A DNA stretch of 64,000 bases from Moorena producens 3L (GTDB lineage: Bacteria; Cyanobacteriota; Cyanobacteriia; Cyanobacteriales; Coleofasciculaceae): positions 13,519 to 77,518 of the forward strand of contig NZ_GL890841.1 of the NCBI RefSeq assembly GCF_000211815.1, in the 5' to 3' direction. This document shows, in pieces, positions 1-8,587 of the stretch. The notes beneath the pieces are model-generated. The model made no database searches, was not told the origin of the DNA, and saw only the letters and a program-made list of their open reading frames with translations. The translations under genes were made by a program, and so were the position numbers. Every line of letters starts with the position of its first letter. Position 1 is the stretch's first letter.

Positions 1-97
1 AATAAATTGTGATAATTTTTGCTCCCAGATCCGCTGTTCCCAGATCCGCTGTTCCCTGTTCCCTTTTGTTTTTGTAACAATACTTTACACAATAGCT

Positions 98-880
98 ATG
101 AATCAGACATTTGAACAGTTAAAGCAGCATAACTGGACTAATTTTATGACCCATCATTTACATAATTGGTATGGGTCTTGGACAATTTATTCCCCTGAAG
201 GTGAAGTGATGGAATCCTTTGTCGGTAGTCGATGCTCTATTAGTGATTCTGAACAAACTCACATTAACCAAACTAACGTATATATGTATGACAATGGAAC
301 TGAAGAGGAGAAGGTTTACCAGAATACTCCCAATAGTTTAATCAATGGTTTAGCTGAACAAACCGATCAAGCATCCTTTATGTATATGTTTGATCAAGGC
401 TCGGCTATTTGGACGGTAAATCGATTTGAACCAGGAGAGTTATTTGCAGTAGAGTTCTGGTTTAGATATCAAGAATTACGTCATAGTCTGCTAGTAATGT
501 ATAACTCAGATGGGGAATTAACTAAAACAGTCAGTGTCCGAGAGGAGGATTTGCAAAAGCCCTGTGATCATTGGACACTTAACCCATATTTAATCCCCGA
601 TCGAGATATCCTTAATGGGGAAGAAGGATTAGCAATTACCCTTACCCCAGTCACTCAACTATCTCAGCCAACACCAACTCATTTAGCTTGGGAATATCCA
701 GACTATCAAACCTTTTATTATCCAGATGGGATATCATTAAGTTATCCCCCCAAACTAAAACCAGAAATGTCTTTCGTTGTGATTGGAGATTGGCAAGTTA
801 ATCCTAATATTAGACAACAACTGCTAGTTGACTATAATTCATCCGGTGAGTTATCCGGTTTAACCTTAAAGAGTAATTAA
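98..880 (+). CDS. DUF3598 family protein
   Basis: This 260-residue protein resembles the cyanobacterial DUF3598 family, which is built of lipocalin-like beta barrels. The basis is the overall pattern: an early NW...WYGSWTIYSPEGEV segment (an aromatic start followed by G-x-W), a central DNGT and EFWFRY region, and a C-terminal half repeating the barrel-like pattern ending VDYNSSGEL. There is no signal peptide or membrane segment, so it is probably soluble. The next gene downstream (1262-1993) is a diverged paralogue in the same orientation, so this is a tandem pair. No ligand or reaction can be assigned from sequence. The family call is from memory of the domain pattern. Confidence 0.75.
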   Translation: MNQTFEQLKQHNWTNFMTHHLHNWYGSWTIYSPEGEVMESFVGSRCSISDSEQTHINQTNVYMYDNGTEEEKVYQNTPNSLINGLAEQTDQASFMYMFDQGSAIWTVNRFEPGELFAVEFWFRYQELRHSLLVMYNSDGELTKTVSVREEDLQKPCDHWTLNPYLIPDRDILNGEEGLAITLTPVTQLSQPTPTHLAWEYPDYQTFYYPDGISLSYPPKLKPEMSFVVIGDWQVNPNIRQQLLVDYNSSGELSGLTLKSN

Positions 881-1261
881 TCAGAGATGGGGAGATGGGG
901 CATAGTTTGATTAAGGGTAATTATACAGACATTACCTAACACATTAATAATGTAACATATAAAAACCTATACTACCGATTTTTGGTGTTAAAGTCGAATA
1001 TAAAATAAGTAAAATAACAGTTTTGATTGATAGCCAAAATTAAACTATATAACAACTATATAAGTAGTGATGATACAGCCTTTATTATAGATATGAGGTA
1101 CACATAATTTTTTCAGTCTTGCTTCTTACCTTTTGCCTCTTGCCTCTTGCCTCTTGCCTCTTGCCTCTTGCCTGCTCCCTGCTCCCTGCTCCCTACTCCC
1201 TAAAAACCATAAATTTGTACCTCAACCAATTTCAAACTGCTATATATAACAGAATAAACCT
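881..1261. repeat. intergenic region with heptameric tandem repeat
   Basis: The gap between the two DUF3598 genes is AT-rich. At about 1132-1200 it carries a run of the 7-mer TGCCTCT that grades into CTGCTCC units. This is the short tandemly repeated (STRR) type common in filamentous cyanobacteria. No gene is visible; an ORF that starts inside the repeat is not credible. Confidence 0.7.
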
Positions 1262-1993
1262 ATGGATCGAAAACTCCAAAATTGGAAGAAGTTCTGTCGA
1301 TATTATTCAGGAGACTTCTATGGGATTTGGACTAGATACTCAACCACAGGAGACGTCATAGAATCTTGGCGCTGTATTAGAAGCTTTCGTCCCACAGCAG
1401 ATTGTCGTGAAATACATCACCAAAATCACTATACTTATGCTAATGGCAAGACGGAGACAAAAACCTTTAAACCCTACAAGCAACCTATCACAACCGGCTT
1501 GTTTTTAGACAATGGCTTTTCCTGGGGTTCAACCACAGTAAAATCCGGCTCCACGTTTTTTTCCGATATATGTTTAAGATATGAAAATAGTCGTGCTACT
1601 GCGATTGCCAAATACGATGAAAGTGGCAGCTTAAAACGCTTTACTGTCTTTCCGGAACACCTAGGACATTTCGTGAATGTGCCTGCTCTACCTCCCGCCC
1701 ATGAAATTAGTAGCGACTGGCAAGGAACAGTGCAAACAATAACCCCGGACTGGCAAATTTCAGGCCCAGTAGTAACCTCATGGCAACCGTTAGACGATTT
1801 AGCTGAAGATTACCTGAGGTTACACTTTACCAACCGTATTGCAATCAGTTGTCCGGCACAGGTAGAGAGTGGAAAAGCGTTTTTTGTGGCAGTGGATTGG
1901 CTGGTTAACCAGACTTTATTGCAACGAGGCACTCGCCACTATGATCGATCGGGCTTTACCAGTTTTACCGTAGAAGTATTTACGATTCAGTAA
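1262..1993 (+). CDS. DUF3598 family protein, paralogue
   Basis: This 243-residue protein is a diverged paralogue of the product of 98-880. It shares the early W...FYGIWTRYSTTGDVIESW pattern, the central ANGKTETKTF segment and the terminal H-YDRSG block, which fit the two-barrel, lipocalin-like DUF3598 architecture. The start is the ATG at 1262. There is no signal peptide. The two copies differ strongly at residue level, so the duplication is old or relaxed. The function is not predictable. Confidence 0.72.
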   Translation: MDRKLQNWKKFCRYYSGDFYGIWTRYSTTGDVIESWRCIRSFRPTADCREIHHQNHYTYANGKTETKTFKPYKQPITTGLFLDNGFSWGSTTVKSGSTFFSDICLRYENSRATAIAKYDESGSLKRFTVFPEHLGHFVNVPALPPAHEISSDWQGTVQTITPDWQISGPVVTSWQPLDDLAEDYLRLHFTNRIAISCPAQVESGKAFFVAVDWLVNQTLLQRGTRHYDRSGFTSFTVEVFTIQ

Positions 1994-2002
1994 TATCATG
2001 TC

Positions 2003-2325
2003 CGGTTGAATACTTATACTTTGGGGAAAGCAAGGCAGAGGGCAGAAGGCACCCACCCCTAACCCCTCCCAGGAGGGGTTAGGCAGAAGTAAAGGAGTAA
2101 GGTTTCAAGGATAATGGTGTTTTATAAATAATTATCCGAACATGATATAAAACTATGATAAAAGATATATTTAAAGATACTCTTAAGCTCCCAAAACTAC
2201 TTCTTACCGATTACCGATTACCGATTACCGATTACCGATTACCGATTCCCGATTACCGATTCCCGATTCCCGATTCCCGATTCCCGATTCCCGATTCCCG
2301 ATTTAACACTAATGAACTAGTTAAG
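2003..2325. repeat. intergenic region with CCGATTA/CCCGATT tandem heptamers
   Basis: About 100 bases at 2204-2302 are pure 7-bp tandem repeat. The first half is CCGATTA units and the second half CCCGATT units, as if two variants expanded side by side. The same CCCGATT motif recurs at 33.46-33.56 kb and 52.51-52.55 kb. No gene is supported; the ORF over the repeat encodes only a repeated R-L/F-P-I-x-D-x pattern. Confidence 0.75.
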
Positions 2326-3210
2326 TCAGCCCGGTACTCTAACTTCATAGTTTACGGTTCCTAGCCAGGACATCCCAGGTATTTGGTATGGCTTAAATAG
2401 TAAACCATCTAAGTTGCCATACTTGACTATATGCTTGATAAAATGTTGAGAACCTTTAAAAATATCAACACTATTAGGTATAGAGTTATCTTCTGAACCT
2501 AAATTTAGAGGTAATTTAGCTAAATCCTTGATAGACTTTAACGACTCATAGGCTGAAGAAAACTGGATATAAGTAGAAATAGCGCTACGCATTTTTGAAT
2601 CAAGTCCAGCTGGATTCTTAAGTTTATCTTCTTGAATAACTGCGCCAAAACGCTTTTTAATAAACGTCCTAACATTTTCTGAGTAGGACTTAGAATTATA
2701 CTGATAAATCGCCTGAGTAATGGAAGATTGCTTACGAGAGTTAATCATTTCTCCTACTACGTAAGCTGCAATATCCGCAGTATAATCAGAATCTCTGGCT
2801 AACCTATCCAAAGCTTCCTCGACACTGTTAACATCTATGTTGTCATTGGGGTCTCGATAGGCCACAATCGCCGAACCAATATCTCCAGCCCATGAGGTAT
2901 GGTCACCAGTCCAGCTAGTAAAATCTGACCATTGGAATCCAGGCTGATCAATTTGATCAGAAAGGGAACCGATAAAATGACCAAAGTCGGTAATTTCACC
3001 ACTTAATACCAATTCATTGATATTGAGTTTTCCTTCAAATTCATCTCGAATATACTCTTGGTGATACCCCGTAGCTGTACTCCATAATCTACTAGTATAT
3101 GCCTTCTTAGTGTACCCACGCAAATGATTAACAATTTCATAAGCCGATTTACCAGGGTTATCACGTTCAATTTTCTCGATGAATTCCAATGCTTCTTGTA
3201 GTTTAGACAT
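2326..3210 (-). CDS. unrecognised 294-residue protein
   Basis: I do not recognise this protein. It looks genuinely coding: a long ORF with mixed composition, starting MSKLQEALEF and ending VRVPG. Visible features are an N-terminal helix, a DFGHFIGSL segment near residue 87, and a repeated TSWTGDHTSWAGDIGSAI segment near residues 109-125 that could hold polar active-site residues. An alternating helical C-terminal half follows. It has no signal peptide, membrane helix or zinc motif. It stands alone on the minus strand, convergent with the DUF3598 pair. A secreted or polymorphic effector-type role cannot be excluded, but nothing in the context supports it. Confidence 0.6.
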   Translation of the reverse strand: MSKLQEALEFIEKIERDNPGKSAYEIVNHLRGYTKKAYTSRLWSTATGYHQEYIRDEFEGKLNINELVLSGEITDFGHFIGSLSDQIDQPGFQWSDFTSWTGDHTSWAGDIGSAIVAYRDPNDNIDVNSVEEALDRLARDSDYTADIAAYVVGEMINSRKQSSITQAIYQYNSKSYSENVRTFIKKRFGAVIQEDKLKNPAGLDSKMRSAISTYIQFSSAYESLKSIKDLAKLPLNLGSEDNSIPNSVDIFKGSQHFIKHIVKYGNLDGLLFKPYQIPGMSWLGTVNYEVRVPG

Positions 3211-3299
3211 AGGTTTAAACTAGATTAATCCCTCTTAGTCATACTGTAACCTACGTCTTGAATTTGTTAGATTCCGGATTTGTTGGGCAGATTTAGGTT

Positions 3300-3748
3300 G
3301 AATGGTTGTTCGCGTAGCGTGGCCGTTCGCGTAGCGTGGCCAAAAGGCCAAAAGGCCAAGGTTGTTTGGTTGTTCGCGTAGCGTGGCCGTTCGCGTAGCG
3401 TGGCCAAAAGGCCAAAAGGCCAAGGTTGTTTGGTTGAACGCGATGGACAAAGTCCCGCTTTCAGCGATCGCGTGGCCTTTTGGCCAAGGTTGTCAGGTTG
3501 TTTGGTTGTCAGGTTGAAGGTTGGATGGTTGAAAGTTTGGAAGTTTAATAACCTGTAACCTGTAACCTGTAACCTGTAACCTGTAACCTGTAACCTGTAA
3601 GCTTCAACTGCGTCACCTGTAACCTGTAACCTTCAACCTTCAACCTTCAACCTTCAACCTCTAACCTTCAACCTTCAACCTTCAACCTTCAACCTCTAAC
3701 CTTCAACCTTCAACCTCTAACCGCATTTCCAAATAAAATTTCTATAAT
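3300..3748. repeat. cluster of short dispersed repeats and heptamer arrays
   Basis: Positions 3307-3480 hold nested copies of GTTCGCGTAGCGTGGCC followed by AAAAGGCC runs, a short repeat seen at more than ten other sites in the window. Positions 3481-3540 carry TTGTTTGG/TTGTCAGG repeats, and 3548-3722 are 7-mer arrays (AACCTGT, then AACCTTC/AACCTCT). ORFs through this stretch only translate the repeats and I reject them. It separates two minus-strand genes. Confidence 0.75.
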
Positions 3749-5797
3749 CTATCGCATCGCAGCAGCAGGGGGCAAAACTAAGTTAGGGTTTGAGCCCTGG
3801 CCATGACCGTTAGCGGTGCCATTGTCAGGATTATCCTGGAGTAAAGCATCCCGAATCATCCGAGCAATTACTCGCTGTGCTAAACCACCAGCAATTTTTT
3901 GTCCCATTTCCTGGGTCTCCTGTTTGATCAACATTTGAGGAATAACTGGCAACAATTGCATTAGGTCAAAACCAGGAGTGTCTTGTAAAATTTTCCAAAT
4001 CCGCTGGATATTCTCAGTAGTTTCGGGTTGATCTTCTGGCTTCTTGTCTTGATTATCTTTATTATTTATTTCTAAGCCTAGACGTTCCTGCAAGGCATAA
4101 CTGACGTTATCCAATGTCCGTCTTCCAAAGCTATCGATCGCCTTGACAATTTCATTGACCAACTGCTCCCGGATGAAAGCTCCTCGATCTGAAAAAATAA
4201 AGTCTAGGGTCTGATCTAAGACTTGGTTGATATCATAATCTGGAGAATTTCCAGCATTGCGCAACAGGTTTTCCAGACGGTTCCAACGGAAACCGCCATC
4301 CTTAAACAGTAAATCCTTCAAGGATGCCCGTAATTCCGGTGATGGATCTGTCAATAAGCGCTTGGCTACATAAGGATAGGCTTTACTGAGTACTTTGAAA
4401 TCTGGCTCAACATTCATGGCAATCCCTTCTAAGGTGACTAGGGAGCGAATAATCAGGGCGTAGTAAGCGGGTACCCGGAAGGGATACTCATACATCAAAG
4501 CTGATAACTGGTCAGTGATACTCTTAAAGTTGAGTTCTGCCACACTGGCTCCCAAGGCGTTGTTAAAAACCTTGCCTAGGGCAGGAATAATCGGTGTCAG
4601 GTCTGTATCTGGGGTGAGAAACTCCAGCTTCACGTAGTCCTTCGCCAAACCAGGGAAGTCACGATTGACCAGATGGACAACAGCTTCAATCAAACCATAG
4701 CGCTGATACTTCTTGACTTGGCTCATCATCCCAAAGTCAATATAAGCCAGCTTGCCGTCAGAAGTGGCTAACAGGTTTCCAGGGTGAGGGTCAGCGTGAA
4801 AGAATCCGTATTCCAGTAGCTGTCGCAAGGAACAGTTTACCCCAACTTCAATCAAGTGCTTGGCATCAATGCCTTTAGCCTTGATTGTCTCCATATCCGT
4901 CAGCTTACTACCCGTTACCCATTCCATAGTCAGGACACGACGCCCGGTGTAGTCCCAGTAAATTCGGGGAACATAAATTTCCGGTAGTTTGCCGTAAAGC
5001 TTGGCAAAGCGTTCAGCATTGCGCCCTTCATGCTGATAGTCCATCTCTTCAAAGATCCGGGCACCAAACTCATCCATGATGGCAACCAAGTCACTGCGCA
5101 CCCGCTTGACATTGCTTTGTACCCACTGTGCCAGACGGCGTAGAATGTAAATATCTAGGGTAATTTTATTTGCCAATCCTGGTCGCTGTACCTTGACCGC
5201 AACAGTTTCCCCAGTTTTGAGTTTGCCCTTATAGACCTGTCCTAAGGAAGCCGCTGCCACAGGCTTTTCAGTCAGTTCAGCGAAAATATTTTCCGGGCGA
5301 TCGCCTAATTCTTCCTCAATAAATTTATAAGCCACCTCATTCTCAAAGGGTGGGAGTTGGTCTTGTAGCAGCGTCAACTCATCCAAGAAAATTTGTGGGA
5401 CTAAATCCGGTCGTGTGGAAAGAGCTTGTCCGATTTTAATGTAGGCTGGTCCTAGGTCGGTTAAAATTTCCCGCAGCTGAATCGCTCTGCGCTGGTTCTC
5501 GGTAACATCCCGACCCCGAAACCGATCCCACCACAGACCTAGAGCAAACGATATAAATGACGAAATGATGGTAAAAGACCGCCCTAGAACTGACAGGTAT
5601 GCGTTCTGGTACTGGGCTGCGATCGCTGACGGGTCGTAGCGTGGTTTGTCTGTTTCCAAGACAGAGGATCCCGTTGTCGAGCTCAACTCTTCCTCAACTG
5701 TGATCTGAGTTCCCGACACTGGTACCACTGACTTGTCCGCATCAGCCTGTGAGTCTAGTGCTTGAACAGAAGTTGGGGAAACTGTTTTAGGATTCAT
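3749..5797 (-). CDS. ABC1/UbiB-family atypical kinase (AarF-like)
   Basis: This is a 682-residue member of the ABC1 (ADCK/UbiB/AarF) atypical kinase family, which in cyanobacteria and plastids is tied to prenylquinone and tocopherol metabolism. Visible motifs are the family-specific KIGQALSTRPD segment, the alanine-rich nucleotide loop AAASLGQVYKG in place of a glycine loop, the VAVKVQRPG lysine strand, the catalytic DPHPGN loop and IDFGMM, equivalent to DFG. A weakly hydrophobic stretch near residues 70-90 and a C-terminal extension rich in N, G and P are present. The length fits cyanobacterial members. The start is MNPKTVSP, preceded by a disordered N-terminus. It is divergent from recN. 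The substrate is unknown. Confidence 0.93.
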   Translation of the reverse strand: MNPKTVSPTSVQALDSQADADKSVVPVSGTQITVEEELSSTTGSSVLETDKPRYDPSAIAAQYQNAYLSVLGRSFTIISSFISFALGLWWDRFRGRDVTENQRRAIQLREILTDLGPAYIKIGQALSTRPDLVPQIFLDELTLLQDQLPPFENEVAYKFIEEELGDRPENIFAELTEKPVAAASLGQVYKGKLKTGETVAVKVQRPGLANKITLDIYILRRLAQWVQSNVKRVRSDLVAIMDEFGARIFEEMDYQHEGRNAERFAKLYGKLPEIYVPRIYWDYTGRRVLTMEWVTGSKLTDMETIKAKGIDAKHLIEVGVNCSLRQLLEYGFFHADPHPGNLLATSDGKLAYIDFGMMSQVKKYQRYGLIEAVVHLVNRDFPGLAKDYVKLEFLTPDTDLTPIIPALGKVFNNALGASVAELNFKSITDQLSALMYEYPFRVPAYYALIIRSLVTLEGIAMNVEPDFKVLSKAYPYVAKRLLTDPSPELRASLKDLLFKDGGFRWNRLENLLRNAGNSPDYDINQVLDQTLDFIFSDRGAFIREQLVNEIVKAIDSFGRRTLDNVSYALQERLGLEINNKDNQDKKPEDQPETTENIQRIWKILQDTPGFDLMQLLPVIPQMLIKQETQEMGQKIAGGLAQRVIARMIRDALLQDNPDNGTANGHGQGSNPNLVLPPAAAMR

Positions 5798-6294
5798 AAG
5801 AAGATATTTCCGACGGACAAACAGAAGCGATTCTGTAAACTATTGTAACAAAAGGGGGATATCATTAAAACTTAATAAAGGTTCGGCAATCTTCATACCA
5901 AAATGGTGGAATAACCCATTCCTGGGTAAGAATACGTAAGCCATCAGCTATCAGCCATCAGCTAGCCATTAGCTATTAGCCAAAGGCCACGCTACTGTTC
6001 GCGCAGCGTGCCCGTAGCGCAATCGGTGCTTTTAGGTGCAACCCGTGGCAAATTTAATTCTTAATGGTAAGAGCGCACCTTTGAATAAAATAAGCTGACG
6101 GCTGACGGCTGACGGCTGACTGCTTAAAGGAATACTGATTTTTAGTGGACACTTGACGATAAACTGAATGGTGAACGGTCAACGATTACTAGAGTTAACC
6201 CTTAGACTTCAATTGGGTATTAGGGTGTGACTTTTTCTAAATTGTTACAAAATGTGTTTACTATCACAATTTTCCCAACAGTGAATTTTGCTCA
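5798..6294. repeat. divergent intergenic region with palindromic and tandem repeats
   Basis: This gap separates the divergently transcribed ABC1 kinase and recN. It contains ATCAGCTATCAGC-type and GACGGCT heptamer repeats (about 5941-5985 and 6098-6120), a CTACTGTTCGCGCAGCGTGCC repeat copy near 5991-6012 (described here by type only), and one copy of the small palindrome at 6034-6079. Both promoters must lie here, but no clear -10/-35 pair stands out. Confidence 0.55.
6034..6079. repeat. small palindromic repeat, copy 1
   Basis: This is a copy of the dispersed 40-46-bp imperfect palindrome beginning GGTGC and ending GCACC around an AAATTTAATT-type core. The arms here are GGTGCAACCCGT... and ...AGCGCACC. 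Other copies are at 12042, 12600, 15564, 18045, 20995, 21150 and 21805. Confidence 0.65.
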
Positions 6295-8121
6295 ATGTTA
6301 GTTTATTTGCGAATTCACAACTTTGCCTTAATTGACCACCTAGAAGTGGAATTCGGTGCTGGCCTAAATGTGTTGACTGGGGAAACCGGTGCGGGTAAGT
6401 CCATTATTTTGGATGCCATTGATATTGCCCTGGGGGGAAAAGTAACCAATCGGCTGATTCGCACAGGGACTAAACGGGCTTTGCTAGAAGCCACATTCTC
6501 GGTAGATAACCCCTTGATTGCCTGGTTGAGTGAGCAAGAGATTGACTTACTTGATCAAGCCGATTTAGTCTGTAGCCGAGAGATTACCGCAACAGAGAAA
6601 GGCATGCGATCGCGTTCTCGGGTCAATGGCACGATAGTTAATCGGCAACTGATGGAGGGACTGCGTGAGCGCTTGGTAGAAATTACTGCTCAGGGTCAAA
6701 CCATACAGCTAATTATGCCAGCACGCCAAAGAGGGCTACTCGACCTTTACGGCGGTTCCCTTGTGATCCAACAGCGAGATCGAGTTGCATCTGCGTATAT
6801 AGCTTTTCAAGAGGCCAAGAAAGCTCTAGAGACACAGCAAAAGTCTCAGCAAGAACGCCTACAACGTCTGGACTGGTTAGAGTATCAAATTCAAGACCTC
6901 AGTGCTGCCAACCTTAGCGCTCCTGACGAACTTGAACAGCTTGAACGTGAACACCAGCGTCTGAACCATGTTGTGGAACTCCAACAGAGGAGTTACCAAG
7001 TCTATCAAGCACTTTACCATAATGATCAGGGGACTTTAGCTAGTGCTGACTTATTGGGTCAAGCGGAAAGTACCTTACAGGATATGGTAGACTATGATAG
7101 TCAATTGCAACCTCTACTAGACTTAGTCAGTGGAGCATTGGCTCAAGTGGTGGAAGCTGCCCATCAGATTAATGCCTATGGAGATGGACTAGAGACTGAT
7201 CCGGAACGTCTCCAAGTGGTGGAGGAAAGAATTGGGGTTCTTAAACAAATTTGCCGCAAATATGGACCAACCCTTGCTGAGGCAATCGCTCACTATGAGA
7301 GCCTACAGGCAGAACTGGAAGAATTAGGCAGTGAAGGTGCATCTCTAGAACAATTAGAGAGAAATTACGCATTGAGTCAGGAAAACGTGACCGATGAATG
7401 TGATCAACTGACCAAATTGCGCTATAGGGCTGGGTCAGAACTGGAAAAACAGCTGGTTAACCAGTTAAAGCCCTTGGCTATGGAGAAGGTAAAGTTTACA
7501 GTGGAAATCAGCCCCATTGTCCCCACGGCAGCTGGTGCTGATCAAGTCACCTTTTACTTCTCTCCCAACCCCGGAGAACCCTTGCAACCTCTTGCTAAGA
7601 CGGCTTCCGGTGGAGAAATGAGTCGATTTTTACTGGCACTGAAAGCCTGTTTTTCCAGCAGTAACCAGCCAGGAACAACCTTAATTTTTGATGAAATTGA
7701 TGCTGGGGTGTCTGGTCGGGTAGCAGGAGCGATCGCAGAACGACTCTACCAACTCAGTCAACGCCACCAAGTTCTTTGTGTGACTCACCAACCGTTAATT
7801 GCTGCGATGGCAGACCAACATTTTAGGGTGGATAAACAGGTGATTGCTCAACCGATTTCTAGCATTTTGAAACAACCATCTTCCCCTCAAGTTAACCGCT
7901 CTGGCAGGACTCAAGTAGTTACCCAAATCCCGGAATCTGGAATGCCCGAGCTTCGAACTGTAGTAAGGATTAGTCTCCTGAATCATCCCCAAAAGCGGCA
8001 GGAAGAAATCGCTCAGTTAGCTGGTGGACAGTCGGCTCAAGACGCTATGAATTTTGCGGCTTCCTTGTTGTCCCAAGCTGCTAGCTGGCGTAAGACATGC
8101 ACAGTGGGAAGACAGGACTAA
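6295..8121 (+). CDS. recN: DNA repair protein RecN
   Basis: RecN is an SMC-like ATPase that acts at double-strand breaks. The 608-residue protein has the canonical N-terminus, with Walker A GETGAGKS at residues 29-36, a central coiled-coil region of about residues 160-380, the ABC signature TASGGEMSRF near residue 437, and Walker B LIFDEIDAG at about 463-471 followed by the D/H-loop VTHQP. The length is slightly above the usual 550-580 because of an insertion after VTHQPLIAAMADQHF (about residues 515-560), seen in cyanobacterial proteins. It is probably monocistronic. Confidence 0.96.
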   Translation: MLVYLRIHNFALIDHLEVEFGAGLNVLTGETGAGKSIILDAIDIALGGKVTNRLIRTGTKRALLEATFSVDNPLIAWLSEQEIDLLDQADLVCSREITATEKGMRSRSRVNGTIVNRQLMEGLRERLVEITAQGQTIQLIMPARQRGLLDLYGGSLVIQQRDRVASAYIAFQEAKKALETQQKSQQERLQRLDWLEYQIQDLSAANLSAPDELEQLEREHQRLNHVVELQQRSYQVYQALYHNDQGTLASADLLGQAESTLQDMVDYDSQLQPLLDLVSGALAQVVEAAHQINAYGDGLETDPERLQVVEERIGVLKQICRKYGPTLAEAIAHYESLQAELEELGSEGASLEQLERNYALSQENVTDECDQLTKLRYRAGSELEKQLVNQLKPLAMEKVKFTVEISPIVPTAAGADQVTFYFSPNPGEPLQPLAKTASGGEMSRFLLALKACFSSSNQPGTTLIFDEIDAGVSGRVAGAIAERLYQLSQRHQVLCVTHQPLIAAMADQHFRVDKQVIAQPISSILKQPSSPQVNRSGRTQVVTQIPESGMPELRTVVRISLLNHPQKRQEEIAQLAGGQSAQDAMNFAASLLSQAASWRKTCTVGRQD

Positions 8122-8128
8122 GGCCAAA

Positions 8129-8254
8129 GGCGTTGCGTCAGTCTTTGAATGAATAGGAGATTAGTGGGCATCCTGCCCGCCCCAAAAGATCGCCGAACAG
8201 GCAAGATGCCTATTCTACAAAACTCTTAAAATCATTCCATTATTAAGCAACGCC
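8129..8254. repeat. miniature inverted-repeat element, 126 bp
   Basis: The element is bounded by GGCGTTGC and GCAACGCC. Read in reverse complement it matches the element at 21206-21421: both share TTAATAAT..AATGATTT, AAGAGTTTTGT, GGCATCTTG and GGGCAGGATGCCCACT. It lies directly downstream of recN. It looks like a MITE; no coding capacity is present. Confidence 0.65.
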
Positions 8255-8587
8255 AGGCCAAACAGCTAAATGTTAAAAATTGTGAGGTTGTGATGCATTA
8301 GTTTAATAGTTGGATCGCAATTGATTAATTAAGCTACTGACAAATTAATCTAGAATGCACTATAATCCAGTCAGGCCATATTTAACTCTCAATCAGAAAA
8401 AATCTACTCAGCGGCCAGCATAGAAGGTGCTCTCTAGGTAATCAACAGATTAGCCTTAAACTCAGATCAATTCGGTTAACTGGCTCTGACGAGTCAATAA
8501 GTATCAATGTAAGAGTAAATAAGTATCAAAAACACGCCATCATTAGACCGCTTCAGCAAAACCAAAGCTTTAGCGCAGGATAATTCT
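8255..8587. other. leader region upstream of adenylate cyclase
   Basis: About 330 bases without a gene. The region is AT-rich and presumably holds the cyclase promoter and 5' leader. I see no riboswitch-like or strong hairpin structure. Confidence 0.4.

Noticed and set aside
3235..3450. 71-codon minus-strand ORF with repeated GHATRTATLREQ pattern
   Set aside because: It only translates copies of the GTTCGCGTAGCGTGGCC repeat; no gene-like sequence outside the repeat.
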